A stretch of DNA of 64,000 nt from Oasisia sp. SBJ-2009 (taxonomy: Eukaryota; Annelida; Polychaeta; Sabellida; Siboglinidae), in assembly GCA_964017155.1 (NCBI GenBank), contig OZ024856.1:7701811-7765810 (forward strand). The letters are read 5' to 3'. The notes under the pieces were generated by a model, which did not search any database, was not told where the DNA came from, and was given only the letters and a program-made list of their open reading frames with translations. Positions 1 through 10,845 of this stretch are shown here, piece by piece. The translations under genes and the position numbers were made by a program. Each line of letters opens with the position of its first letter. Position 1 is the first letter of the stretch.

Positions 1-22
1 CGATACTAATAGATAGTGATTT

Positions 23-34
23 TCGAAATTTCGA
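23..34 (+). other. 12-bp perfect palindrome tcgaaatttcga (type A heads)
   Basis: The palindrome is complete in type A and L heads. It is broken by a single base change in F heads (ttggaaatttcga) and is absent in heads with gaaattgcg. It sits at the c-to-a monomer junction. Confidence 0.7.
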
Positions 35-193
35 TAAACACCCCAAAGTGCGCTTGCGCCAATATAAGGGTATTTTCTCTTCTGAAAAATACAACGTACA
101 AATACAGTTCGTTAGTTTTATGGATTGTCATCGGTTCCCGAACTAGAAATCGACTACAACTTGTCGAGCTTCCAAAATGGTGCCTATATTTCG
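25..193 (+). repeat. Monomer a (~169 bp), reference copy
   Basis: Starts gaaatttcgataaacacccc, then the core tgcgcttgcgccaat, then ataagggtattttctcttc and tacaacgtac. Its second half has tggattgtcatcgg and acaacttgtcgagcttcc. Block by block it aligns with monomers b and c (gaaatt; cgcca; tattttc; tacaa.gta; tggat..gca; acaa.t.g; cttc). It carries most of the markers that distinguish unit heads: gattttcg, gattttgg, ggctttgg, ggctttag and ggcttttgg. Confidence 0.93.
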
Positions 194-364
194 GAAATTA
201 CGCTAATCACTCTCAAAGTGCGCTTACGCCAATGCAAAGTTATTTTCACATCTGAAACCTACAATGTACCACTACTCTTCGTGACATGTGTGGATTCGCA
301 TGATTCCCAGAACGAAGAGTCAAGTACAAGTGGGCGTGCTTCGATACTCGTACCTATTTTTTCC
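194..364 (+). repeat. Monomer b (~171 bp), reference copy
   Basis: Starts gaaattacgctaatcaccct, with the core tgcgcttacgccaatgc, then ttattttcacatctg and tacaatgtacc. The second half has tggattcgcatgattcccag and acaagtgggcgtgcttcg. It ends in a T6 tract that is seven long in three units (7060-7066, 9640-9646, 12735-12741). Monomer b holds the informative markers catgattccc/catggttccc/cgtggttccc and ggcgtgc/ggtcctgc. Confidence 0.93.
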
Positions 365-395
365 GAAATTACTGTAAACTCGCTTAAATGCGTTC

Positions 396-403
396 GCGCC
401 AAA
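396..403 (-). other. E2F-consensus-like TTTGGCGC in monomer c (reference copy)
   Basis: The minus strand reads TTTGGCGCGAA here, an exact match to the E2F/DP consensus TTTSGCGC. The motif lies at the conserved monomer core and recurs once per unit in nearly every unit. One exception is near 35970, where gcgccaaa is gcgccaac. Monomers a and b have cgccaat instead. The match is seen directly; any binding is not shown and could be chance conservation by array homogenisation. Confidence 0.6.
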
Positions 404-427
404 ACAACGGTATTGTCTCATCGGAAA

Positions 428-440
428 ACTACAACGTAGT
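428..440 (+). other. Short dyad actac-aac-gtagt in monomer c (reference copy)
   Basis: Perfect 5-bp arms around a 3-nt centre. In the other monomer c subtype the centre is atc and the arms are unchanged. The equivalent place in monomers a and b keeps only 3-bp arms (tacaacgta, tacaatgta). It could form a small cruciform, and one hybrid-unit breakpoint (24155-24164) falls on it. Confidence 0.6.
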
Positions 441-1561
441 ACCACTATAATTAGATACTTTTTTTTGGATTTGCACAGGCCAGACAACGAGGAATAAAGT
501 ACAAGTGGTTGAATTTCGATACTAATAGATAGTGGCTTTGGAAATTGCGAGAAACACCCCAAAATGCGCTTACGCCAATATAAGGGTATTTTCTCTTCTG
601 AAAAATACAACTTACCAATACAGTTCGTTAGTTTTATGGATCGTCATCGGTTCCCGGACTAGAAATCAATTACAACTTGTCGAGCTTCCAAAATGGTGCC
701 TATATTTCGGAAATTACGCTAATCACCCTCAAACTGCGCTTACGCCAATGCAAAGTTATTTTCACATCTGAAACCTACAATGTACCACTACTATTCGTGA
801 CATTTGTGGATTCGCATGGTTCCCAGGGCGAAGAGTCAAGTACAAGTGGGCGTGCTTCGATACGCGTACCTATTTTTTCGGAAATTACGTTAAACTCCCT
901 TAAATGCGTTCGCGCCAAATTAACGGTATTATCTCATCGGAAAACTACATCGTAGTACGACTATAATAAATACTTTTTTTGGATTTGTATAGTCCAGACA
1001 ACGAGGAATAAAGAACACGGGGTTGAATTTCGATACTAATAGATGGTGATTTTCGAAATTGCGATAAACACCCCAAAGTGCGCTTGCGCCAATATAAGGG
1101 TATTTTCTCTTCTGAAAAATACAACGTACAAATACAGTTCGTTAGTTTTATGGATCGTCATCGGTTCCCGAACTAGAAATCGACTACTACTTGTCGAACT
1201 TCCAAAATGGTGCCTATATTTCGGAAATTACGCTAATCACCCTCAAAGTGCGCTTACGCCAAAGCAAAGTTATTTTCACATCTGAAACCTACAATGTACC
1301 ACTAATCTTCGTGACATGTGTGGATTCGCATGATTCCCAGAACGAAGAGTCAAGTACAAGTGGGCGTGCTTCGATACTCGTACCTATTTTTTCGGAAATT
1401 ACTGTAAACTCGCTTAAATGCGTTCGCGCCAAAATAACGGTATTGTCTCATCGGAAAACTACAACGTAGTACCACTATAATTACATACTTTTTTTTGGAT
1501 TTGCATAGGCCAGACAACAAAGAATAAAGTACAAGTGGTTGAATTTCGATACTAATAGATA

Positions 1562-4138
1562 GTGGCTTTGGAAATTGCGAGAAACACCCCAAAATGCGCT
1601 TACGCCAATATAAGGGTATTTTCTCTTCTGAAAAATACAACGTACCAATACAGTTCGTTAGTTTTATGGATCGTCATCGGTTCCTGGACTAGAAATCAAT
1701 TACAACTTGTCGAGCTTCCAAAGTGGTGCCTATATTTCGGAAATTACGCTAATCACCCTCAAAGTTCGCTTACGCCAATGCAAAGTTATTTTCACATCTG
1801 AAACCTACAATGTACCACTACTATTCGTGACCTTTGTGGATTCGCGTGGTTCCCAGGGCGAAGAGTCATGTACAAGTGGTCGTGCTTCGATACGCGTACC
1901 TATTTTTTCGGAAATTACGTTAAACTCCCTTAAATGCGTTCGCGCCAAATTAACGGTATTATCTCATCGGAAAACTACATCGTAGTACGACTATATTAAG
2001 ATACTTTTTTTGGATTTGTATAGTCCAGACAACGAGGAATAAAGTGCACGGGGTTGAATTTCGATACTAATAGATAGTGATTTTCGAAATTTCGATAAAC
2101 ACCCCAAAGTGCGCATGCGCCAATATAAGGGTATTTTCTGTTCTGAAAAATACAACGTACACATACAGTTCGTTTATTTTATGGATCGTCATCGGTTCCC
2201 GAACTAGAAATCGACTACAACTTGTCGAGCTTCCAAAATGGTGCCTATATTTCGGAAATTACGCTAATCACCCTCAAAGTGCGCTTACGCCAATGCAAAG
2301 TTATTTTCACATCTGAAACCTACAATGTACCACTAATCTTCGTGACATGTGTGGATTCGCATGATTCCCAGAACGAAGAGTCAAGTACAAGTGGGCGTGC
2401 TTTGATACTCGTACCTATTTTTTCGGAAATTACTGTAAACTCGCTTAAATGCGTTCGCGCCAAAATAACGGTATTGTCTCATCGGAAAACTACAACGTAG
2501 TACCACTATAATTATATACTTTTTTTTGGATTTGCATAGGCCAGACAACAAGGAATAAAGTACAAGTGGTTGAATTTCGATACTAATAGATAGTGGCTTT
2601 GGAAATTGCGAGAAACACCCCAAAATGCGCTTACGCCAATATAAGGGTATTTTCTCTTCTGAAAAATGCAACGTACAAATACAGTTCGTTAGTTTTATGG
2701 ATCGTCATCGGTTCCCGGACTAGAAATCAACTACAACTTGTCGAGCTTCCAAAATGGTGCCTATATTTCGGAAATTACGCTAATCACCCTCAAAGTGCGC
2801 TTACGCCAATGCAAAGTAATTTTCACATCTGAAACCTACAATGTACCACTACTCTTCGTGACATGTGTGGATTCGCATGATTCCCAGAACGAAGAGTCAA
2901 GTACAAGTGGGCGTGCTTCGATACGCGTACCTATTTTTTCGGAAATTACGTTAAACTCCCTTAAATGCGTTCGCGCCAAATTAACGGTATTATCTCATCG
3001 GAAAACTACATCGTAGTACGACTATATTAAGATACTTTTTTTGGATTTGTATAGTCCAGACAACGAGGAATAAAGTGCACGGGGTTGAATTTCGATACTA
3101 ATAGATAGTGATTTTCGAAATTTCGATAAACACCCCAAAGTGCGCATGCGCCAATATAAGGGTATTTTCTCTTCTGAAAAATACAACGTACACATACAGT
3201 TCGTTTATTTTATGGATCGTCATCGGTTCCCGAACTAGAAATCGACTACAACTTGTCGAGCTTCCAAAATGGTGCCTATATTTCCGAAATTACGCTAATC
3301 ACCCTCAAAGTGCGCTTACGCCAATGCAAAGTTATTTTCACATCTGAAACCTACAATGTACCACTAATCTTCGTGACATGTGTGGATTCGCATGATTCCC
3401 AGAACGAAGAGTCAAGTACAAGTGGGCGTGCTTCGATACTCGTACCTATTTTTTCGGAAATTACTGTAAACTCGCTTAAATGCGTTCGCGCCAAAATAAC
3501 GGTATTGTCTCATCGGAAAACTACAACGTAGTACCACTATAATTAGATACTTTTTTTTGGATTTGCATAGGCCAGACAACAAAGAATAAAGTACAAGTGG
3601 TTGAATTTCGATACTAATAGATAGTGGCTTTGGAAATTGCGAGAAACACCCCAAAATGCGCTTACGCCAATATAAGGGTATTTTCTCTTCTGAAAAATAC
3701 AACGTACCAATACAGTTCGTTAGTTTTATGGATCGTCATCGGTTTCTGGACTAGAAATCAATTACAACTTGTCGAGCTTCCAAAGTGGTGCCTATATTTC
3801 GGAAATTACGCTAATCACCCTCAAAGTGCGCTTACGCCAATGCAAAGTTATTTTCACATCTGAAACCTACAATGTACCACTACTATTCGTGACCTTTGTG
3901 GATTCGCGTGGTTCCCAGGGCGAAGAGTCATGTACAAGTGGTCGTGCTTCGATACGCGTACCTATTTTTTCGGAAATTACGTTAAACTCCCTTAAATGCG
4001 TTCGCGCCAAATTAACGGTATTATCTCATCGGAAAACTACATCGTAGTACGACTATATTAAGATACTTTTTTTGGATTTGTATAGTCCAGACAACGAGGA
4101 ATAAAGTGCACGGGGTTGAATTTCGATACTAATAGATA
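1562..4138 (+). repeat. Q-like, D-like, P'-like, D-like, Q-like units
   Basis: Units at 1562, 2077, 2593, 3108 and 3624. The 1562 and 3624 units carry Q head markers (ggactagaaatcaatt, ccaaagtggtgcc) with a cgtggttcccagggcg tail. The 2077 and 3108 units carry D markers (gtgcgcatgcgcc, gtacacatacag, gtttattttatgg). The 2593 unit (P') joins aaaaatgcaacg to gcaaagtaatttt and gatacgcg. Heads alternate gattt/ggctt, giving a local 1031-bp dimer period. Confidence 0.8.
2111..2120 (+). other. 10-bp perfect palindrome gcgcatgcgc (D-type units)
   Basis: D-type units carry a T-to-A change in the monomer a core that turns gcgcttgcgc into a perfect palindrome. It is present in units at 2077, 3108, 19613, 24767, 31463, 41769, 43831 and 56714, and is a good D marker. 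Confidence 0.75.
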
Positions 4139-5686
4139 GTGATTTTCGAAATTTCGATAAACACCCCAAAGTGCGCTTGCGCCAATATAAGGGTATTTTC
4201 TCTTCTGAAAAATACAACGTACAAATACAGTTCGTTAGTTTTATGGATCGTCATCGGTTACCGAACTAGAAATCGACTACAACTTGTCGAGCTTCCAAAA
4301 TGGTGCCTATATTTCGGAAATTACGCTAATCACCCTCAAAGTGCGCTTACGCCAATGCAAAGTTATTTTCACATCTGAAACCTACAATGTACCACTACTC
4401 TTCGTGACATGTGTGGATTCGCATGATTCCCAGAACGAAGAGTCAAGTTCAAGTGGGCGTGCTTCGATACTCGTACCTATTTTTTCCGAAATTACTGTAA
4501 ACTCGCTTAAATGCGTTCGCGCCAAAACAACGGTATTGTCTCATCGGAAAACTACAACGTAGTACCACTATAATTAGATACTTTTTTTTGGATTTGCACA
4601 GGCCAGACAACGAGGAATAAAGTACAAGTGGTTGAATTTCGATACTAATAGATAGTGGCTTTGGAAATTGCGAGAAACACCCCAAAATGCGCTTACGCCA
4701 ATATAAGGGTATTTTCTCTTCTGAAAAATACAACGTACAAATACAGTTCGTTAGTTTTATGGATCGTCATCGGTTCCCGAACTAGAAATCGACTACAACT
4801 TGTCGAGCTTCCAAAATGGTGCCTATATTTCGGAAATTACGCTAATCACCCTCAAAGTGCGCTTACGCCAAAGCAAAGTTATTTTCAAATCTGAAACCTA
4901 CAATGTACCACTAATCTTCGTGACATGTGTGGATTCGCATGATTCCCAGAACGAAGAGTCAAGTACAAGTGGGCGTGCTTCGATACTCGTACCTATTTTT
5001 TCGGAAATTACTGTAAACTCGCTTAAATGCGTTCGCGCCAAAATAACGGTATTGTCTCATCGGAAAACTACAACGTAGTACCACTATAATTAGATACTTT
5101 TTTTTGGATTTGCATAGGCCAGACAACAAAGAATAAAGTACAAGTGGTTGAATTTCGATACTAATAGATAGTGGCTTTGGAAATTGCGAGAAACACCCCA
5201 AAATGCGCTTACGCCAATATAAGGGTATTTTCTCTTCTGAAAAATACAACGTACCAATACAGTTCGTTAGTTTTATGGATCGTCATCGGTTCCTGGACTA
5301 GAAATCAATTACAACTTGTCGAGCTTCCAAAGTGTTGCCTATATTTCGGAAATTACGCTAATCACCCTCAAAGTGCGCTTACGCCAATGCAAAGTTATTT
5401 TCACATCTGAAACCTACAATGTACCACTAATCTTCGTGACATGTGTGGATTCGCATGATTCCCAGAACGAAGAGTCAAGTACAAGTGGGCGTGCTTCGAT
5501 ACTCGTACCTATTTTTTCGGAAATTACTGTAAACTCGCTTAAATGCGTTCGCGCCAAAATAACGGTATTGTCTCATCGGAAAACTACAACGTAGTACCAC
5601 TATAATTAGATACTTTTTTTTGGATTTGCATAGGCCAGACAACAAAGAATAAAGTACAAGTGGTTGAATTTCGATACTAATAGATA
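4139..5686 (+). repeat. Three-unit bridge: A-type, mixed, Q-like
   Basis: Units at 4139, 4655 and 5171. The 4139 unit is A-type with gtcaagttcaagtggg. The 4655 unit has a ggctttgg head but the cgaactagaaatcgac, cgccaaagc and ctaatcttcg markers of X5, so it is a hybrid. The 5171 unit has a Q-like head (ggttcctggac) and a catgattccc/ctaatcttcg tail, with the private change ccaaagtgttgcc. Confidence 0.75.
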
Positions 5687-8266
5687 GTGGCTTTGGAAAT
5701 TGCGAGAAACACCCCAAAATGCGCTTACGCCAATATAAGGGTATTTTCTCTTCTGAAAAATACAACGTACCAATACAGTTCGTTAGTTTTATGGATTGTC
5801 ATCGGTTCCCGAACTAGAAATCGACTACAACTTGTCGAGCTTCCAAAATGGTGCCTATATTTCGGAAATTACGCTAATCACCCTCAAAGTGCGCTTACGC
5901 CAATGCAAAGTTATTTTCACATCTGAAACCTACAATGTACCACTACTCTTCGTGACATGTGTGGATTCGCATGATTCCCAGAACGAAGAGTCAAGTTCAA
6001 GTGGGCGTGCTTCGATACTCGTACCTATTTTTTCCGAAATTACTGTAAACTCGCTTAAATGCGTTCGCGCCAAAACAACGGTATTGTCTCATCGGAAAAC
6101 TACAACGTAGTACCACTATAATTATATACTTTTTTTTTGGATTTGCACAGGCCAGACAACGAGGAATAAAGTACAAGTGGTTGAATTTCGATACTAATAG
6201 ATAGTGGCTTTGGAAATTGCGAGAAACACCCCAAAATGCGCTTACGCCAATATAAGGGTATTTTCTCTACTGAAAAATACAACGTACAAATACAGTTCGT
6301 TAGTTTGATGGGTCGTCATCGGTTCCCGGACTAGAAATCAATTACAGCTTGTCGAGCTTCCAAAATGGTGCCTATATTTCGGAAATTACGCTAATCACCC
6401 TCAAAGTTCGCTTACGCCAATGCAAAGTTATTTTCACATCTGAAACCTACAATGTACCACTACTATTCGTGACCTTTGTGGATTCCCGTGGTTCCCAGGG
6501 CGAAGAGTCATGTACAAGTGGTCGTGCTTCGATACGCGTACCTATTTTTTCGGAAATTACGTTAAACTCCCTTAAATGCGTTCGCGCCAAATTAACGGTA
6601 TTATCTCATCGGAAAACTACATCGTAGTACGACTATATTAAGATACTTTTTTTGGATTTGTATAGTCCAGACAACGAGGAATAAAGTGCACGGGGTTGAA
6701 TTTCGATACTAATAGATAGTGATTTTCGAAATTTCGATAAACACCCCAAAGTGCGCTTGCGCCAATATAAGGGTATTTTCTCTTCTGAAAAATACAACGT
6801 ACAAATACAGTTCGTTAGTTTTATGGATCGTCATCGGTTCCCGAACTAGAAATCGACTACAACTTGTCGAGCTTCCAAAATGGTGCCTATATTTCGGAAA
6901 TTACGCTAATCACCCTCAAAGTGCGCTTACGCCAATGCAAAGTTATTTTCACATCTGAAACCTACAATGTACCACTACTCTTCGTGACATGTGTGGATTC
7001 GCATGATTCCCAGAACGAAGAGTCAAGTACAAGTGGGCGTGCTTCGATACTCGTACCTATTTTTTTCCGAAATTACTGTAAACTCGCTTAAATGCGTTCG
7101 CGCCAAAACAACGGTATTGTCTCATCGGAAAACTACAACGTAGTACCACTATAATTAGATACTTTTTTTTGGATTTGCACAGGCCAGACAACGAGGAATA
7201 AAGTACAAGTGGTTGAATTTCGATACTAATAGATAGTGGCTTTGGAAATTGCGAGAAACACCCCAAAATGCGCTTACGCCAATATAAGGGTATTTTCTCT
7301 TCTGAAAAATACAACTTACCAATACAGTTCGTTAGTTTTATGGATCGTCATCGGTTCCCGGACTAGAAATCAATTACAACTTGTCGAGCTTCCAAAATGG
7401 TGCCTATATTTCGGAAATTACGCTAATCACCCTCAAAGTGCGCTTACGCCAATGCAAAGTTATTTTCACATCTGAAACCTACAATGTACCACTACTATTC
7501 GTGACATTTGTGGATTCGCATGGTTCCCAGGGCGAAGAGTCAAGTACTAGTGGTCCTGGTTCGATAAGCGTACCTATTTTTTCGGAAATTACGTTAAACT
7601 CCCTTAAATGCGTTCGCGCCAAATTAACGGTATTATCTCATCGGAAAACTACATCGTAGTACGACTATAATAAAATACTTTTTTTGGATTTGTATAGTCC
7701 AGACAACGAGGAATAAAGAACACGGGGTTGAATTTCGATACTAATAGATGGTGATTTTCGAAATTGCGATAAACACCCCAAAGTGCGCTTGCGCCAATAT
7801 AAGGGTATTTTCTCTTCTGAAAAATACAACGTACAAATACAGTTCGTTAGTTTTATGGATCGTCATCGGTTCCCGAACTAGAAATCGACTACAACTTGTC
7901 GAGCTTCCAAAATGGTGCCTATATTTCGGAAATTACGCTAATCACCCTCAAAGTGCGCTTACGCCAATGCAAAGTTATTTTCACATCTGAAACCTACAAT
8001 GTACCACTACTCTTCGTGACATGTGTGGATTCGCATGATTCCCAGAACGAAGAGTCAAGTACAAGTGGGCGTGCTTCGATACTCGTACCTATTTTTTCGG
8101 AAATTACTGTAAACTCGCTTAAATGCGTTCGCGCCAAAATAACGGTATTGTCTCATCGGAAAACTACAACGTAGTACCACTATAATTAGATACTTTTTTT
8201 TGGATTTGCATAGGCCAGACAACAAAGAATAAAGTACAAGTGGTTGAATTTCGATACTAATAGATA
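5687..8266 (+). repeat. 5-unit HOR, copy 1 (2580 bp)
   Basis: Units X1-X5 start at 5687, 6203, 6719, 7236 and 7751. X1 has gtcaagttcaagtggg and T9 (6130-6138). X2 has gtttgatgggtcg, acagcttg and gattcccgtgg. X3 is A-headed. X4 has cttaccaatac and ggtcctg(g/c)ttcgataagcg. X5 has the agatggtgattttcg head. The T7 slip at 7060-7066 in X3 is shared with copy 2. X5 here has cgccaatgc and ctactcttcg where the other copies have cgccaaagc and ctaatcttcg. Confidence 0.88.
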
Positions 8267-10845
8267 GTGGCTTTGGAAATTGCGAGAAACACCCCAAAAT
8301 GCGCTTACGCCAATATAAGGGTATTTTCTCTTCTGAAAAATACAACGTACCAATACAGTTCGTTAGTTTTATGGATTGTCATCGGTTCCCGAACTAGAAA
8401 TCGACTACAACTTGTCGAGCTTCCAAAATGGTGCCTATATTTCGGAAATTACGCTAATCACCCTCAAAGTGCGCTTACGCCAATGCAAAGTTATTTTCAC
8501 ATCTGAAACCTACAATGTACCACTACTCTTCGTGACATGTGTGGATTCGCATGATTCCCAGAACGAAGAGTCAAGTTCAAGTGGGCGTGCTTCGATACTC
8601 GTACCTATTTTTTCCGAAATTACTGTAAACTCGCTTAAATGCGTTCGCGCCAAAACAACGGTATTGTCTCATCGGAAAACTACAACGTAGTACCACTATA
8701 ATTATATACTTTTTTTTTGGATTTGCACAGGCCAGACAACGAGGAATAAAGTACAAGTGGTTGAATTTCGATACTAATAGATAGTGGCTTTGGAAATTGC
8801 GAGAAACACCCCAAAATGCGCTTACGCCAATATAAGGGTATTTTCTCTTCTGAAAAATACAACGTACAAATACAGTTCGTTAGTTTGATGGGTCGTCATC
8901 GGTTCCCGGACTAGAAATCAATTACAGCTTGTCGAGCTTCCAAAATGGTGCCTATATTTCGGAAATTACGCTAATCACCCTCAAAGTTCGCTTACGCCAA
9001 TGCAAAGTTATTTTCACATCTGAAACCTACAATGTACCACTACTATTCGTGACCTTTGTGGATTCCCGTGGTTCCCAGGGCGAAGAGTCATGTACAAGTG
9101 GTCGTGCTTCGATACGCGTACCTATTTTTTCGGAAATTACGTTAAACTCCCTTAAATGCGTTCGCGCCAAATTAACGGTATTATCTCATCGGAAAACTAC
9201 ATCGTAGTACGACTATATTAAGATACTTTTTTTGGATTTGTATAGTCCAGACAACGAGGAATAAAGTGCACGGGGTTGAATTTCGATACTAATAGATAGT
9301 GATTTTCGAAATTTCGATAAACACCCCAAAGTGCGCTTGCGCCAATATAAGGGTATTTTCTCTTCTGAAAAATACAACGTACAAATACAGTTCGTTAGTT
9401 TTATGGATCGTCATCGGTTACCGAACTAGAAATCGACTACAACTTGTCGAGCTTCCAAAATGGTGCCTATATTTCGGAAATTACGCTAATCACCCTCAAA
9501 GTGCGCTTACGCCAATGCAAAGTTATTTTCACATCTGAAACCTACAATGTACCACTACTCTTCGTGACATGTGTGGATTCGCATGATTCCCAGAACGAAG
9601 AGTCAAGTACAAGTGGGCGTGCTTCGATACTCGTACCTATTTTTTTCCGAAATTACTGTAAACTCTCTTAAATGCGTTCGCGCCAAAACAACGGTATTGT
9701 CTCATCGGAAAACTACAACGTAGTACCACTATAATTAGATACTTTTTTTTGGATTTGCACAGGCCAGACAACGAGGAATAAAGTACAAGTGGTTGAATTT
9801 CGATACTAATAGATAGTGGCTTTGGAAATTGCGAGAAACACCCCAAAATGCGCTTACGCCAATATAAGGGTATTTTCTCTTCTGAAAAATACAACTTACC
9901 AATACAGTTCGTTAGTTTTATGGATCGTCATCGGTTCCCGGACTAGAAATCAATTACAACTTGTCGAGCTTCCAAAATGGTGCCTATATTTCGGAAATTA
10001 CGCTAATCACCCTCAAAGTGCGCTTACGCCAATGCAAAGTTATTTTCACATCTGAAACCTACAATGTACCACTACTATTCGTGACATTTGTGGATTCGCA
10101 TGGTTCCCAGGGCGAAGAGTCAAGTACTAGTGGTCCTGCTTCGATAAGCGTACCTATTTTTTCGGAAATTACGTTAAACTCCCTTAAATGCGTTCGCGCC
10201 AAATTAACGGTATTATCTCATCGGAAAACTACATCGTAGTACGACTATAATAAAATACTTTTTTTGGATTTGTATAGTCCAGACAACGAGGAATAAAGAA
10301 CACGGGGTTGAATTTCGATACTAATAGATGGTGATTTTCGAAATTGCGATAAACACCCCAAAGTGCGCTTGCGCCAATATAAGGGTATTTTCTCTTCTGA
10401 AAAATACAACGTACAAATACAGTTCGTTAGTTTTATGGATCGTCATCGGTTCCCGAACTAGAAATCGACTACAACTTGTCGAGCTTCCAAAATGGTGCCT
10501 ATATTTCGGAAATTACGCTAATCACCCTCAAAGTGCGCTTACGCCAAAGCAAAGTTATTTTCACATCTGAAACCTACAATGTACCACTAATCTTCGTGAC
10601 ATGTGTGGATTCGCATGATTCCCAGAACGAAGAGTCAAGTACAAGTGGGCGTGCTTCGATACTCGTACCTATTTTTTCGGAAATTACTGTAAACTCGCTT
10701 AAATGCGTTCGCGCCAAAATAACGGTATTGTCTCATCGGAAAACTACAACGTAGTACCACTATAATTACATACTTTTTTTGGATTTGCATAGGCCAGACA
10801 ACAAGGAATAAAGTACAAGTGGTTGAATTTCGATACTAATAGATA
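8267..10845 (+). repeat. 5-unit HOR, copy 2 (2579 bp)
   Basis: Units at 8267, 8783, 9299, 9816 and 10331, directly following copy 1 in the same order. It shares with copy 1 the gtttgatgggtcg change in X2 and the one-base T insertion in X3 (9640-9646), so the two are sister copies. X3 has private gttaccgaac and aactctctta. X5 is the cgccaaagc form. Confidence 0.88.

Larger units (their letters stand above)
16..531 (+). repeat. Exemplar 515/516-bp unit (type A/X3)
   Basis: This first complete unit is used as the reference. It holds three homologous monomers, each beginning gaaatt: a from 25, b from 194, c from 365, with the next a at 541. The 515-bp unit is therefore itself a trimeric repeat. 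Most units are 515 or 516 bp; the difference comes mainly from T-tract length in monomer c. Because the unit is not a constant multiple of three, no reading frame can run through consecutive units. Confidence 0.97.
365..540 (+). repeat. Monomer c (~176 bp), reference copy
   Basis: Starts gaaattactgtaaactcgct, with the core tgcgttcgcgccaaa, then cggtattgtctcatcgg and ctacaacgtagtacc. A T-tract (T8 at 459-466 here; T7 or T9 elsewhere) precedes ggatttgca. The second half has acaagtggttgaatttcg and ends in the unit landmark actaatagatagtg. Two subtypes alternate: 'acaacg' (gtctcatcgg, taccactataatta) and 'acatcg' (atctcatcgg, tacgactata). It is the longest of the three monomers. Confidence 0.93.
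16..1561 (+). repeat. Partial 5-unit HOR (X3-X4-X5 like)
   Basis: Units at 16, 532 and 1046 have the heads gattttcgaaatttcg, ggctttggaaattgcg and agatggtgattttcg, the order of the last three units of the 5-unit HOR. The 532 unit keeps X4 markers (cttaccaatac, catggttcccagggcg) but has gggcgtgcttcgatacgcg where X4 has ggtcctgcttcgataagcg, so its second half is mixed. The window edge cuts the HOR. Confidence 0.8.

Noticed and set aside
40..75. CArG box or TATA-type promoter at ccaatataagg in monomer a.
   Set aside because: The A/T stretch is seven rather than six bases for a CArG box, and a TATA-like string alone in AT-rich repeat DNA is weak evidence.
130..150. Pol III B-box or tRNA-derived element (atcggttcccgaac) followed downstream by T-tracts.
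   Set aside because: It does not match the GGTTCGANNCC consensus, there is no A-box at proper spacing and no tRNA fold, so a SINE or tRNA origin is not supported.
25..364. CENP-B box (nTTCGnnnnAnnCGGGn).
   Set aside because: I checked both strands of the main unit types. Partial resemblances such as ttcgataaacacccc match TTCG, the A and one C only, and CCCG sites lack the required T and CGAA. No canonical box was found.
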